Both the position numbers and the translations under genes were made by a program. A DNA stretch of 64,000 nt from Mucilaginibacter aquariorum (GTDB taxonomy: Bacteria; Bacteroidota; Bacteroidia; Sphingobacteriales; Sphingobacteriaceae). The notes beneath the pieces are model-generated. The model ran no database searches. It worked only from the letters and a program-made list of their open reading frames with translations, and was not told where the DNA came from. Shown here one piece after another: positions 18,865 through 28,285 of the stretch; the stretch's first letter is position 1, and every line of letters starts with the position of its first letter. Location of the stretch: positions 1-64,000 of the forward strand of contig NZ_JANHOH010000014.1 of the NCBI RefSeq assembly GCF_024498135.1. Direction: 5' to 3'.

Positions 18865-20151
18865 ATGCCTAAGAATAAATACCTCTTCCCGATTGTATTG
18901 GTTACCTCGCTGTTTTTTTTATGGGCGTTTCTGCATAATATTAACCCAATATTAATACCACACTTAAAAAAAGCCTGTCATTTAAGCGATACGTTATCCG
19001 CATTTATTGATCTGTCGGTTTATCTGGCTTATTTTCTGGTAGCCATACCGGCGGGGCTTTTTATGCAGAAATATGGGTACAAAAAAGGCATTTTATTGGG
19101 CTTGGTATTTTATGCCGCGGGTGCATTTATGTTTATACCAGCAGCATCCGAACGTAGTTACGTGTTTTTCCTTTTCGCATTATTTATAATAGCTACTGGT
19201 TCAACTTTTTTAGAGGCTGTGGCCAATCCGTATATAGCTGTGCTGGGAGACAAAGAAACATCGGCACAAAGGCTCAACTTCGCGCAATCATTTAACGGTT
19301 TGGGCGCTTTTGTTGCACCCATACTTGGCGGGCGTTTTATACTGACAGGGATAGACCACTCTGCCGCCCAACTTAATAGCATGAGCCCCGCACAGGTAAA
19401 TAGCTATCTGCAATCAGAAGCCGATACAGTGAAAATTCCATACCTCATCATTGGCAGCGTGGTAGTGTTACTTATCATCCTGTTTTTGATCACTAAGATC
19501 CCCGATGAAAAACCGGATGATAAAGTCGTCGACCTGCATTCGCCAGGTACCGGTTTTTCTGCCCGTGTATTGCGTCATTCGCATTTGCGCTGGTCGGTTG
19601 TTGCTCAATTTTTTTACGTTGGGGCACAGGTGGGTGTAGGTAGTTTCTTTATCCGCTATGCAAAATATGTAGCCGGTTTAAATGAAAAGGACGCCGCATT
19701 TTTATGGGGAGCCATCGCAATGGTTGGCTTTATGGCGGGGCGTTTTATCGGCACCTTTATTATGCGGTTTATATCCCCGGCAAAATTGTTGAGTGTTTAC
19801 TCGGCAATTAGTATTGCTTTACTGCTCATAGCATTAAACACAACCGGCAGCATCGCTCTTTACGCGGTGATAGCAGTGCCGTTTTTTATGTCGATCATGT
19901 ATCCAACCATATTTGCTTTGGGAATAAAAGGCCTTGGCGAAGAAACAAAGATGGCAGCTTCGTTTTTGGTAATGTCTATTATAGGCGGGGCTATGGCCCC
20001 CTTGTTAATGGGCCTTATATCAGACAAGACCGGAAGTATACAAATTGCTTATTTAGTGCCGTTATTATGCTTTTGCGTAGTGTTTTATTATGGTATAAAA
20101 GGGCATATAGTTAAAAAGAATAGTATAAACGTATTATCTGCCGTTATTTGA
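18865..20151 (+). CDS. fucP: FucP-type L-fucose:proton symporter (MFS)
   Basis: A 428-residue, 12-helix MFS sugar transporter of the FucP family. The family's N-terminal signature is clear (LFFLWAFLHNINPILIPHLKKACHLSD), followed by LAYFLVAIPAGLFMQKYGYKKGILLGL and FLEAVANPYIAVLGD. It is the first gene of a tight plus-strand series encoding a complete non-phosphorylative sugar-acid route, and a GH95 fucosidase is encoded in the same locus, so L-fucose is the best-supported substrate, though FucP homologues may carry other hexoses. uxaA-like follows after 47 bp. Confidence 0.85.
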   Translation: MPKNKYLFPIVLVTSLFFLWAFLHNINPILIPHLKKACHLSDTLSAFIDLSVYLAYFLVAIPAGLFMQKYGYKKGILLGLVFYAAGAFMFIPAASERSYVFFLFALFIIATGSTFLEAVANPYIAVLGDKETSAQRLNFAQSFNGLGAFVAPILGGRFILTGIDHSAAQLNSMSPAQVNSYLQSEADTVKIPYLIIGSVVVLLIILFLITKIPDEKPDDKVVDLHSPGTGFSARVLRHSHLRWSVVAQFFYVGAQVGVGSFFIRYAKYVAGLNEKDAAFLWGAIAMVGFMAGRFIGTFIMRFISPAKLLSVYSAISIALLLIALNTTGSIALYAVIAVPFFMSIMYPTIFALGIKGLGEETKMAASFLVMSIIGGAMAPLLMGLISDKTGSIQIAYLVPLLCFCVVFYYGIKGHIVKKNSINVLSAVI

Positions 20152-20198
20152 TAGCGGCAATGAAGTAAACGGATTATGATCCGGATGATCAATTTATT

Positions 20199-21863
20199 AT
20201 GGTACAAGAATATAAAAGGCCTTTTTTACATATCCATCAGGTCGATAATGTGTTGGTAGCGCTTACCGATCTGCCAAAAGGAACTTTGGTGGAGCATGAA
20301 GGTTTAAGTTTGATGTTAACAGATGATATTGCCGGCAAGCATAAGTTTGCTATTAATGATCTGGATATGGGAGATGAGATTTACATGTACGGTGTACTGG
20401 TAGGCAAAGCCACTGAACCGATATTAAAGGGCGGGGCTATTACCATTAAAAACATAAAACATGCCGCAGATGATTTTAAGCTGGGTAACCGCAAAACAAG
20501 CTGGGCACAACCTGATGTAACAAACTATAAAGACAGGACCTTTATGGGCTATCATCGTTCAGATGGTTCGGTAGGTACGGCTAATTATTGGCTGGTTATA
20601 CCTTTGGTTTTTTGCGAGAATAGAAATATTAATGTACTGAAAGCTGCCTTGCTGGATAAACTCGGTTTCTCTAAACCCCGGGGATATGAGAATGAAGTTG
20701 ACCAGCTTATATGTATGCTGCAAACCGGCAGATCGATAGAAGAGATATTACAGGCCGATTTGCAAATGACACCGGAAAGCGGCTCATCAAAAAAGCTGTT
20801 CCCTAATATCGATGGCATTAAATTTTTAAATCACGATATGGGTTGTGGTGGCACACGTACCGATTCTGACGCGCTGTGCGGATTGCTTGCGGGTTATATC
20901 ACCCATCCTAATGTAGCGGGGGCAACCATATTAAGCCTGGGCTGCCAGCATGCGCAGGCAGGCATTTTGCAGGCCGAGATAAAAAAACGCGATCCCAATT
21001 TTTCTAAACCATTGATGATACTGGAGCAGCAAAAGCTGGGTACCGAAAGCAGGTTATTGCATGAAGCTTTGAAACAAACCTTTGCAGGGCTGATAGAAGT
21101 AAACAAGCAGCAAAGAGAGCCCGCACCGATAAACAAATTATGCATTGGTTTAGAATGCGGCGGTTCTGATGGGTTTTCTGGGATCTCTGCAAATCCTACT
21201 CTTGGTTATGTATCAGATCTGGTAGTAGGTCTTGGTGGCAGCGTTATATTGGCCGAGTTCCCGGAGCTGTGTGGCGTGGAACAGGAAATGAGCGACAGGT
21301 GTATTGATGAGCCTACCGCACTAAAATTTATGAGCCTGATGCGTAACTACAATGCCAAAGCCGAGGCAGATGGCTCGGGCTTTTATGCTAACCCATCGCC
21401 GGGTAACATACGGGACGGTTTGATAACTGACGCTATCAAATCTGCCGGGGCAGCAAAAAAAGGTGGCACATCACCCGTGGCTGCCGTACTTGATTACCCC
21501 GAAAAAGTAAGCCTGCCAGGGCTAAACCTGTTGTGTACCCCCGGCAGTGATGTGGAAAGCACCACAGCCGAAGTTGCAGCAGGGGCAAACATTGTTTTAT
21601 TTACTACAGGGCTGGGCACACCAACGGGCAACCCTGTGGCGCCGGTAATAAAGGTATCTACCAATACCAAATTATTTAACCGCATGCCTGATATTATCGA
21701 TTTTAATTGTGGTACCGTTATAGAGGGTGAAGAGACTATTGAGCAATCGGCACACCGGCTGCTTAATTATGTGATTGATGTAGCCAATGGCGATATAAAA
21801 CCCAAAGCGGTGCAACTAGGCCAGGATGATTTTATCCCCTGGAAAAGAGGCGTTTCATTATAA
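20199..21863 (+). CDS. UxaA-family dehydratase, probable L-fuconate dehydratase
   Basis: A 554-residue altronate-dehydratase family protein with an N-terminal SAF domain (about 8-90) and the UxaA C-terminal domain (from about 105: FMGYHRSDGSVGTANYWLVIPLVFCENRN; then HDMGCGGTRTDSDALCGLLAGY, GLECGGSDGFSGISANPTLG, LLCTPGSDVESTTAEVAAGANIV). E. coli UxaA dehydrates D-altronate with Fe or Mn. Here no uronate genes are present; the neighbours are FucP, an SDR and an FAH hydrolase, so a 6-deoxy-sugar acid, L-fuconate, is the likely substrate. That would replace the enolase-superfamily fuconate dehydratase known from Xanthomonas. The assignment of substrate is inference from context. Confidence 0.8.
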   Translation: MVQEYKRPFLHIHQVDNVLVALTDLPKGTLVEHEGLSLMLTDDIAGKHKFAINDLDMGDEIYMYGVLVGKATEPILKGGAITIKNIKHAADDFKLGNRKTSWAQPDVTNYKDRTFMGYHRSDGSVGTANYWLVIPLVFCENRNINVLKAALLDKLGFSKPRGYENEVDQLICMLQTGRSIEEILQADLQMTPESGSSKKLFPNIDGIKFLNHDMGCGGTRTDSDALCGLLAGYITHPNVAGATILSLGCQHAQAGILQAEIKKRDPNFSKPLMILEQQKLGTESRLLHEALKQTFAGLIEVNKQQREPAPINKLCIGLECGGSDGFSGISANPTLGYVSDLVVGLGGSVILAEFPELCGVEQEMSDRCIDEPTALKFMSLMRNYNAKAEADGSGFYANPSPGNIRDGLITDAIKSAGAAKKGGTSPVAAVLDYPEKVSLPGLNLLCTPGSDVESTTAEVAAGANIVLFTTGLGTPTGNPVAPVIKVSTNTKLFNRMPDIIDFNCGTVIEGEETIEQSAHRLLNYVIDVANGDIKPKAVQLGQDDFIPWKRGVSL

Positions 21864-21878
21864 ATATAAAACATTAAT

Positions 21879-22643
21879 ATGTTTAGCTTAACAAACAAAA
21901 CAGCCGTTATAACGGGCGGCGGCAGTGGCATAGGCAAAGCCATTGCCTTGCTATTTGCCAAACAAGGGGCAGCCGTTCATATTATTGAACTAAATACAGA
22001 TGCAGCCGCTGAGGTGATCAAAGAAATTAAAAATGCTGGTGGCGACGGTAAAGCCCATGCGACCAACGTTACCGATCAGCAGGCAATATTGAACGTCTTT
22101 AATGAAATTGGCAAGGTAGATATACTGATAAATAACGCGGGCATTGCCCATGTTGGTAATTTAGAGAACACTACCGAAGTAGATCTTGACCGTATTTTTA
22201 ATGTAAATGTTAAAGGTGCTTATAATTGCCTTTACGCAGCGGTACCTTTAATGAAACAGGCAGGTAAAGGCGTTATCCTTAACATGGCATCTATAGCGGC
22301 GCACGTTGGTATCACCGATAGGTTTGCTTACTCGATGAGTAAAGGCGCAATATTTGCTATGACCCTATCTGTAGCGCGCGATTACCTGGCAGATAATATC
22401 CGCTGCAACAGCATATCACCGGCACGTGTACATACACCTTTTGTTGATGGTTTTATAGCGAAGAACTATCCCGATAATCAAGCCGAAGTATTTGAAAAAC
22501 TATCTAAAAGTCAGCCTATTGGGCGAATGGGCAAACCAGACGAGATAGCTTTTCTGGCATTATACCTATGCTCGGACGAGGCAGGGTTTGTGACCGGTAA
22601 TGATTACCCAATTGATGGGGGTTTTATAACATTAAATAATTAG
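21879..22643 (+). CDS. SDR, probable 2-keto-3-deoxy-L-fuconate dehydrogenase
   Basis: A 254-residue classical SDR with TGGGSGIG (12-19), NNAG (85-88) and a complete catalytic triad Ser138-Tyr151-Lys155. Glu37 after the second strand (HIIELNT) fits NAD preference. It stands between a sugar-acid dehydratase and an FAH-family hydrolase, the position of the 4-dehydrogenase that converts 2-keto-3-deoxy-L-fuconate to the 2,4-diketo acid in the known fucose route. It starts 15 bp after the dehydratase stop and ends 7 bp before the hydrolase. Confidence 0.82.
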   Translation: MFSLTNKTAVITGGGSGIGKAIALLFAKQGAAVHIIELNTDAAAEVIKEIKNAGGDGKAHATNVTDQQAILNVFNEIGKVDILINNAGIAHVGNLENTTEVDLDRIFNVNVKGAYNCLYAAVPLMKQAGKGVILNMASIAAHVGITDRFAYSMSKGAIFAMTLSVARDYLADNIRCNSISPARVHTPFVDGFIAKNYPDNQAEVFEKLSKSQPIGRMGKPDEIAFLALYLCSDEAGFVTGNDYPIDGGFITLNN

Positions 22644-22650
22644 AACGAAC

Positions 22651-23508
22651 ATGAAATTTATAAGATACGGTAACCCCGGCGAAGAACGTACAGGCGTGCA
22701 AATAGATGGTGTTAACTATGATACATCGTTTTACGGGAAAGATTACGACGAAAACTTTTTTGCTGCTGATGGGCCTGCACAACTGGCGGCCTATATAAAA
22801 GCGCACCAAAATGAACTTGTCACTATACCGGAAGGAAGCCGGTTGGGAAGCCCCATTGCAAGGCCATCAAAAATTGTATGCATCGGTCTTAATTATGCTG
22901 ATCATGCTAAAGAAACTAACGCGCCTTTACCCTCTGAACCGGTTATTTTTATGAAAAGCACAACATCTTTAGTTGGGCCATATGATAACATTGTTATTCC
23001 AAAGAATTCGATAAAAACAGATTGGGAAGTAGAACTGGCAGTTGTTATAGGTAAGAAGGCATCGTATGTAGAAGAAGCAGACGCCCATAACCATATAGCA
23101 GGTTACGTACTGCACAATGATGTATCCGAACGCGAATTTCAATTGGAGCGTAACGGAACATGGGATAAAGGGAAAGGCTGCGATACTTTTGCGCCATTAG
23201 GGCCATATTTAGTAACCCCGGATGAAATAGCCGATATCAATAATATCCGTTTATGGTTAACCGTTAACGGCAAAAAAATGCAGGACGGAACTACCGCCAA
23301 CCTGATCTTTAAAATTCCATATTTGATATCTTATGTTAGTCAGTTCATGACCTTATTGCCGGGCGATGTGATATCAACCGGTACACCTGCAGGTGTTGGC
23401 CTTGGCTTTAACCCACCGGTATATTTAAAACCGGGAGATGTAGTTGAATTAGGCATCGATGGGTTAGGCACATCAAAACAAGAGTTAGTAGCTTATACAA
23501 AAAATTGA
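22651..23508 (+). CDS. FAH-family hydrolase, probable 2,4-diketo-3-deoxy-L-fuconate hydrolase
   Basis: A 285-residue fumarylacetoacetate-hydrolase family protein. The family core starts at KIVCIGLNYADHAKE, metal-binding acidic residues lie in TDWEVELAVVIGK, and HNDVSEREFQ..... WDKGKGCDTFAPLGPYLV and ISTGTPAGVGLGFNPP complete the active site. In the non-phosphorylative L-fucose pathway this family cleaves the diketo acid to pyruvate and L-lactate. The genes for lactate oxidation follow at once, which supports that product pair. A 2-hydroxyhepta-type diene hydrolase of an aromatic pathway is the main alternative but has no support here. Confidence 0.85.
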   Translation: MKFIRYGNPGEERTGVQIDGVNYDTSFYGKDYDENFFAADGPAQLAAYIKAHQNELVTIPEGSRLGSPIARPSKIVCIGLNYADHAKETNAPLPSEPVIFMKSTTSLVGPYDNIVIPKNSIKTDWEVELAVVIGKKASYVEEADAHNHIAGYVLHNDVSEREFQLERNGTWDKGKGCDTFAPLGPYLVTPDEIADINNIRLWLTVNGKKMQDGTTANLIFKIPYLISYVSQFMTLLPGDVISTGTPAGVGLGFNPPVYLKPGDVVELGIDGLGTSKQELVAYTKN

Positions 23509-23531
23509 TTTTTCTTTCAGCTGATAAGTAT

Positions 23532-24281
23532 ATGAGAGTAGGCCTGTTCATCCCATGTTATGTAGATCAGTTTTATCCCAATGCAGCAATAGCCACCTTA
23601 GAATTGCTTGAAAAATTGGGTGTAGAAGTTGGTTATCCTGCCCGGCAAACCTGCTGCGGGCAACCCATGGCCAATTCCGGCTATGAACATTTAACCGACG
23701 GATGTAATGAGTTATTCGTCGATAATTTTGCAGAGTACGAATACGTAGTTTCACCATCCGGTAGCTGCACCCTGCACATAAAGGAGCATTTGCACACGCA
23801 CAATGATGAGCAAAAAGCGCTCGGCATCCGCAAAAAAATATATGAGCTAACAGAGTTTTTAACCGATATATTAAAAATTGAAAAGCTGGACGCTTCGTTT
23901 CCGCATCGGGTTGGCCTGCACCAAAGTTGCCACGGGCAACGCGGCCTTAAACTGGCACAGATGACAGAGCTTACGGCAAACCCATTTTCAAAACCGGTTA
24001 CCCTGCTTAATATGGTTAAAGGCGTGGAGATAGTGCCACTGAACCGCCCCGATGAATGTTGCGGCTTTGGCGGTACTTTTTGTGTAGCCGAAGAAGCGGT
24101 TTCTGCAAAAATGGGTAAAGACCGGGTTGCAGACCATATCCAAAACGGCGCGGAGTATATAACCGCCGCGGACCTTTCCTGTCTTATGCATATGGAAGGT
24201 ATATTGCGCAGACTAAAAAGTCCGGTTAAAGTGATCCACATTGCAGAGATATTAAATGGTGTAAAAGAAACTGTGGTATGA
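23532..24281 (+). CDS. lutA: LutA, L-lactate oxidation iron-sulfur subunit
   Basis: A 249-residue protein with two CCG domains, each with a Cys-rich motif (RQTCCGQPMANSG and PDECCGFGGTFC), as in LutA/GlcF-type heterodisulfide-reductase-like subunits. With LutB and LutC it forms the membrane-associated L-lactate:quinone oxidase first described in Bacillus subtilis. ATG 23532 gives the typical family start MRVGLFIPCYVDQFYP; a TTG at 23505 that overlaps the FAH stop is less likely. The stop overlaps lutB by 4 bp. Confidence 0.88.
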   Translation: MRVGLFIPCYVDQFYPNAAIATLELLEKLGVEVGYPARQTCCGQPMANSGYEHLTDGCNELFVDNFAEYEYVVSPSGSCTLHIKEHLHTHNDEQKALGIRKKIYELTEFLTDILKIEKLDASFPHRVGLHQSCHGQRGLKLAQMTELTANPFSKPVTLLNMVKGVEIVPLNRPDECCGFGGTFCVAEEAVSAKMGKDRVADHIQNGAEYITAADLSCLMHMEGILRRLKSPVKVIHIAEILNGVKETVV

Positions 24282-25639
24282 AAGACCACGCAGCACTGTC
24301 AGAAGCATTTAACAAAGATGAACAACGTGTTAACTGGCACGATGAAACCCTTTGGTGGGTGCGTCAAAAACGTGATAAGGCCTCACACCAGATTCCCGAT
24401 TGGGAGGAGTTGCGGGAAGCAGCATCGCAGATAAAACACAATGTGCTTTCAGATCTGGGTAATTACCTGGAGCAGTTTGAAAAACAAGCCATCAATAACG
24501 GCATTTCTGTACACTGGGCAGCAGATGCCAAAGAGCATAATGATATTGTACATGGTATTTTAAAACGACATGGTATCACCCAGATGGTGAAAAGCAAATC
24601 TATGCTTACCGAGGAATGCCATCTTAATCACTTCCTGGAAGAACAAGGTATCAATGTTGTAGATTCTGACCTGGGCGAACTGATCGTGCAACTGGCAAAA
24701 GAACCACCAAGCCATATCGTACTACCGTGTATCCATAAAAAGAAGGAAGAAATAGGCGATATATTTCACGAACATTTAGGCAGCGAAAAAGGTGAATCAG
24801 ATCCGCAGATCTTAACTGAAACGGCTCGTATACACTTACGCAATACGTTTTTAACCCGCAGGGCAGCCCTTACCGGTGTTAACTTTGCGGTAGCCGAAAC
24901 GGGGGAGTTTGTGGTGTGCACCAACGAGGGCAACGCAGATATGGGCGCCCATTTATCAGATGTGCATATTGCCAGCATGGGTATCGAAAAGCTAATCCCT
25001 CAACGCAAACATCTCAGCGTGTTTTTGCGCCTGCTTACCCGCAGTGCAACCGGGCAGCCTATTACTACTTATTCCAGCCATTTTAAGCGACCACGGCCCG
25101 GGCAGGAAATGCACATTGTATTGGTTGATAATGGCCGAAGTATTCAACTGGGCCGTGAGGATTTCAGGAACTCCTTAAAATGTATCCGTTGCGGGGCATG
25201 TATGAACACATGCCCGGTATACAGGCGTAGCGGTGGGCACAGTTATCACACTGCCGTCGCGGGGCCAATTGGCTCTATATTAGCTCCTAATCTGGATATG
25301 AAACAATATGCCGACCTGCCTTTCGCATCAACCCTATGTGGTTCGTGTACCAATGTGTGCCCGGTAAAGATCGATATTCATGATCAGCTTTATAAATGGC
25401 GTCAGGTTATCATAAAGGAAGGTTATGGCGATAAAAAGAAAGCGACCGCCATGCAGGCAATGGCCTATACGCTATCATCACCCAAAGTTTACCGCATTGC
25501 AGGTAAGGCCGGCAGATTGGTAATGAAATATGCACCCTTCGCGGTTAACAATAGCCTAAACCCCTGGTACAAACAACGGGATATGCCTGAACCGCCAAAA
25601 GAATCGTTTGGTGAGTGGTATAAAAAGAATAGAAGTTAG
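24278..25639 (+). CDS. lutB: LutB, L-lactate oxidation iron-sulfur protein
   Basis: A 453-residue protein with an N-terminal LUD domain (about 60-290) and two [4Fe-4S] motifs: C302xxC305xxC308xxxC312 (CIRCGACMNTCPVY) and C354xxC357xxxC361 (CGSCTNVCPVK). Length and order match LutB/YkgF. It is expected to carry electrons from lactate to the quinone pool with LutA and LutC. ATGA overlap with lutA shows co-translation. A 53-bp spacer with two copies of ATTCGAAAT separates it from lutC. Confidence 0.9.
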   Translation: MKDHAALSEAFNKDEQRVNWHDETLWWVRQKRDKASHQIPDWEELREAASQIKHNVLSDLGNYLEQFEKQAINNGISVHWAADAKEHNDIVHGILKRHGITQMVKSKSMLTEECHLNHFLEEQGINVVDSDLGELIVQLAKEPPSHIVLPCIHKKKEEIGDIFHEHLGSEKGESDPQILTETARIHLRNTFLTRRAALTGVNFAVAETGEFVVCTNEGNADMGAHLSDVHIASMGIEKLIPQRKHLSVFLRLLTRSATGQPITTYSSHFKRPRPGQEMHIVLVDNGRSIQLGREDFRNSLKCIRCGACMNTCPVYRRSGGHSYHTAVAGPIGSILAPNLDMKQYADLPFASTLCGSCTNVCPVKIDIHDQLYKWRQVIIKEGYGDKKKATAMQAMAYTLSSPKVYRIAGKAGRLVMKYAPFAVNNSLNPWYKQRDMPEPPKESFGEWYKKNRS

Positions 25640-25692
25640 AATCAAGACAGGAGATAAATTCGAAATTGAAAATCCGACATTCGAAATAAAAG

Positions 25693-26292
25693 ATGACGAC
25701 GAGAGAAAAGATCTTAGCCAATGTGCGCAAAAGCCAGCCGCCATTGGTGACCGCACCCGATATTTTTTTATGGGAGAACAGGCAACAGGCTGAAGCATCA
25801 ACTGTGTTAGAAACTTTTAAAACGGTTGCCGGCAATGTAGGTAGCAAGGTAATATCTGTTGAAAGCATTGCCGATATCAAAAACCACCTGAACATATTAC
25901 CAGGCACAAGAATCCTTACTTCTGTTCCGGAGTTATTTGATGTGGCTGACGATGTGGCTCCTTATCAAAATGCAAATCCGCATCAGTTAGAGAATGTGGA
26001 ACTGGCCATACTGCAAGCAGAATTTGGCGTGGCCGAAAATAGCGCTTTATGGGTAACCGAAAAGCAAATGGGCACACGCGTTTTGCCGTTTATATGTCAA
26101 CACCTGGCATTAGTAGTTAATGCCGGCGATATTGTAGCCGATATGCACGCTGCCTACCAGCGAACGCAGGGATCCGACCATAGTTTTGCCACTTTTATTG
26201 CAGGTCCGTCAAAAACTGCCGATATTGAGCAATCTCTTGTGCTTGGTGCACACGGGCCAAGAAGCTTAAACATATTTGTATTAACAACCTAA
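25693..26292 (+). CDS. lutC: LutC, L-lactate utilisation LUD-domain protein
   Basis: A 199-residue LUD-domain protein. The last half shows the LUD pattern AEFGVAENSALWVTEKQMGTR...ICQHLALVVNAGDIVADMH and GPSKTADIEQSLVLGAHGPRSL, the segment by which LutC/YkgG proteins are recognised. It completes the lutABC set. Its stop codon is directly followed by the ATG of the acetylesterase gene, so that gene belongs to the same transcript. Confidence 0.88.
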   Translation: MTTREKILANVRKSQPPLVTAPDIFLWENRQQAEASTVLETFKTVAGNVGSKVISVESIADIKNHLNILPGTRILTSVPELFDVADDVAPYQNANPHQLENVELAILQAEFGVAENSALWVTEKQMGTRVLPFICQHLALVVNAGDIVADMHAAYQRTQGSDHSFATFIAGPSKTADIEQSLVLGAHGPRSLNIFVLTT

Positions 26293-28281
26293 ATGAACAC
26301 AATTAGAATACTCCGTAACAGCTTAATTATAGGGCTTACAATTTTTGGTTTTAGCGCGCAAAGCAAGGTTGTGCTGCCATCGGTATTTAGCGATAACATG
26401 GTACTGCAGCAAAAAACAACTGCCGCTATTTGGGGCAAAGCCGATGCCGGTAAAACAATAACTATCAACACCACATGGAGCACTAAGCACTATACAACCA
26501 CAGCCGATGCAAACGGGAAATGGAAGGTTATGCTTGCAACCCCTGCTTACGGTGGGCCATATGATATCACCATTAATGATGGCGACGAGATTACGTTAAA
26601 AAATGTACTGATCGGCGAAGTATGGGTATGTTCGGGGCAATCAAATATGGAATTCCCGGTTTCGGGGTGGTCGCAGGTTGTTAATTATAAGCAGGAATTA
26701 GCAGACGCGCAATACCCAAATATCCGCCTATTACAGGTGGAGCATGCAGATAGTACCGTGCCTTTAGATGATGCTAAAATAAGTGGTGGTGGCTGGCAGC
26801 AATGTAATCCTCAAACCGTAGCCGGATTTTCGGCTGTAGCCTATTTTTTCGCACGGGATATTTATAAGAAAATAGGCATCCCGATAGGGTTGATCCATAC
26901 ATCGTGGGGCGGCACTATCATTGAGGCCTGGACAAGCGAACAAACGGTTAAACAGCTCCCTGATTTTACAGCGCGCTTAAATAAAGTTAAAACGCTTAAT
27001 AAAGAGCAAAGCAAGGCTGTATATGATCAGGAAATGGCAGTATGGCAAAAAGAATATCTGATAAAAGACCCGGGTTATAAACAAGGCATGCCACAATGGG
27101 CTGCGCCAACTATTGATACTACAGGCTGGAGTACTATGTTGCTACCCACAGAATGGGAAACCGCCGGCCTGCCAGATTTTGATGGCATTGTTTGGTATCG
27201 CAAAAAGGTAAACATTCCGGAGGAATGGGCCGGAAAAGACCTGCAGGTAAGCCTGGGCACCATTGATGATAATGATGTCACCTTTTTTAACGGGGAAAAG
27301 ATAGGCGAAACAAATGGGTTTAACGTATTGCGCAACTATACTATACCTGCCGATAAAGTAAAGGCAGGCGAATTTGTACTATGCATAAGGGTACTTGATG
27401 GAGCTGGTGGTGGCGGATTAAACAGCGATAAAAGCAAACTTTATTTGCAAACAACATCTGGTGCGCGTATGGCACTTAATGGCAACTGGGATTATAAAAT
27501 TGGGTTAGATTTTAAAGATTACCCCATGCCACAATTAAATGAAGGCCCCAACAGGCCAACGGTGTTATTTAACGCTATGATAAACCCGTTTATTCAGTAT
27601 GCTATAAAAGGAGCGATATGGTACCAGGGTGAGTCGAATGCGGCAAAGGCCCACCAATATCGTGAACTATTCCCGGCTATGATAAAAGATTGGAGACAAC
27701 AGTGGAATAACAGAAAAATGCCCTTCTATTTTGTACAGTTGGCCAACTTTTTTCCGGTAAGCTATCAGCCGGCAGCATCGGCATGGGCCGAATTGCGTGA
27801 TGCACAATCTGGTGCGCTTGCATTACCTAACACGGGTATGGCTGTAGCGATAGATATTGGCGATGGCGCTGATATACATCCCAAAAATAAACAGGAAGTA
27901 GGCCACCGGCTGGCTCTTATTGCCCTTGCAAAAAACTATGGTGAAAAAATCCCGTATTCTGGTCCGGTATATAGCTCTTATAAAATTGAGGGTAACAGCA
28001 TCAGCATACAATTTAAATGTGTCGATGGCGGGTTGGTGGCCAAAAATGCAAAATTACCTACCGGGTTTTTTATAGCAGGTGCCGATCAAAAATTTTATTG
28101 GGCTGATGCTGTGATCAGCGGGGATAAGGTTATAGTAAGCAGCCCGAGGGTAAGCAAACCGGTGGCGGTGCGTTATGCCTGGGCCAATAACCCCGTTTGT
28201 AATTTATATAATGGGGCAGGGTTACCGGCCTCTCCGTTTCGTACGGATAGTTGGGTGGATAGTACCGCAACGAGAAAATAA
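26293..28281 (+). CDS. secreted SGNH acetylesterase (sialate O-acetylesterase / CE20-like)
   Basis: A 662-residue exported esterase. A signal peptide spans about 1-24. The SGNH fold shows nucleophile Ser117 in CSGQSNMEF, HTSWGGTIIEAW, WYQGESNAAKAHQY, and the Asp527-x-His529 dyad in GADIHPKN. A beta-sandwich domain of roughly 120 residues (about 285-405, WYRKKVNIPEEWAGKDLQV onward) is inserted in the catalytic domain, as in CE20 acetylesterases that act on acetylated xyloglucan side chains; most annotations call such proteins sialate O-acetylesterases. No sialic acid genes are present, so plant polysaccharide deacetylation is more likely. It ends 4 bp from the convergent AraC gene. Confidence 0.85.
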   Translation: MNTIRILRNSLIIGLTIFGFSAQSKVVLPSVFSDNMVLQQKTTAAIWGKADAGKTITINTTWSTKHYTTTADANGKWKVMLATPAYGGPYDITINDGDEITLKNVLIGEVWVCSGQSNMEFPVSGWSQVVNYKQELADAQYPNIRLLQVEHADSTVPLDDAKISGGGWQQCNPQTVAGFSAVAYFFARDIYKKIGIPIGLIHTSWGGTIIEAWTSEQTVKQLPDFTARLNKVKTLNKEQSKAVYDQEMAVWQKEYLIKDPGYKQGMPQWAAPTIDTTGWSTMLLPTEWETAGLPDFDGIVWYRKKVNIPEEWAGKDLQVSLGTIDDNDVTFFNGEKIGETNGFNVLRNYTIPADKVKAGEFVLCIRVLDGAGGGGLNSDKSKLYLQTTSGARMALNGNWDYKIGLDFKDYPMPQLNEGPNRPTVLFNAMINPFIQYAIKGAIWYQGESNAAKAHQYRELFPAMIKDWRQQWNNRKMPFYFVQLANFFPVSYQPAASAWAELRDAQSGALALPNTGMAVAIDIGDGADIHPKNKQEVGHRLALIALAKNYGEKIPYSGPVYSSYKIEGNSISIQFKCVDGGLVAKNAKLPTGFFIAGADQKFYWADAVISGDKVIVSSPRVSKPVAVRYAWANNPVCNLYNGAGLPASPFRTDSWVDSTATRK

Positions 28282-28285
28282 CGGG

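Noticed and set aside
20199..21863. Uronate catabolism (altronate dehydratase in the strict sense)
   Set aside because: No uxaB, uxaC, kdgK or kdgA genes are linked; the downstream FAH hydrolase and LutABC fit the 6-deoxy sugar route better.
23681..24289. 202-codon frame antisense to lutA
   Set aside because: Shadow of a conserved gene; Cys/Ser-rich composition as expected from reversed codons.
26293..28281. Sialic acid utilisation as the role of the esterase
   Set aside because: No sialidase, NanA, NanE or sialic transporter is in the window, while fucose and xylose genes surround it.
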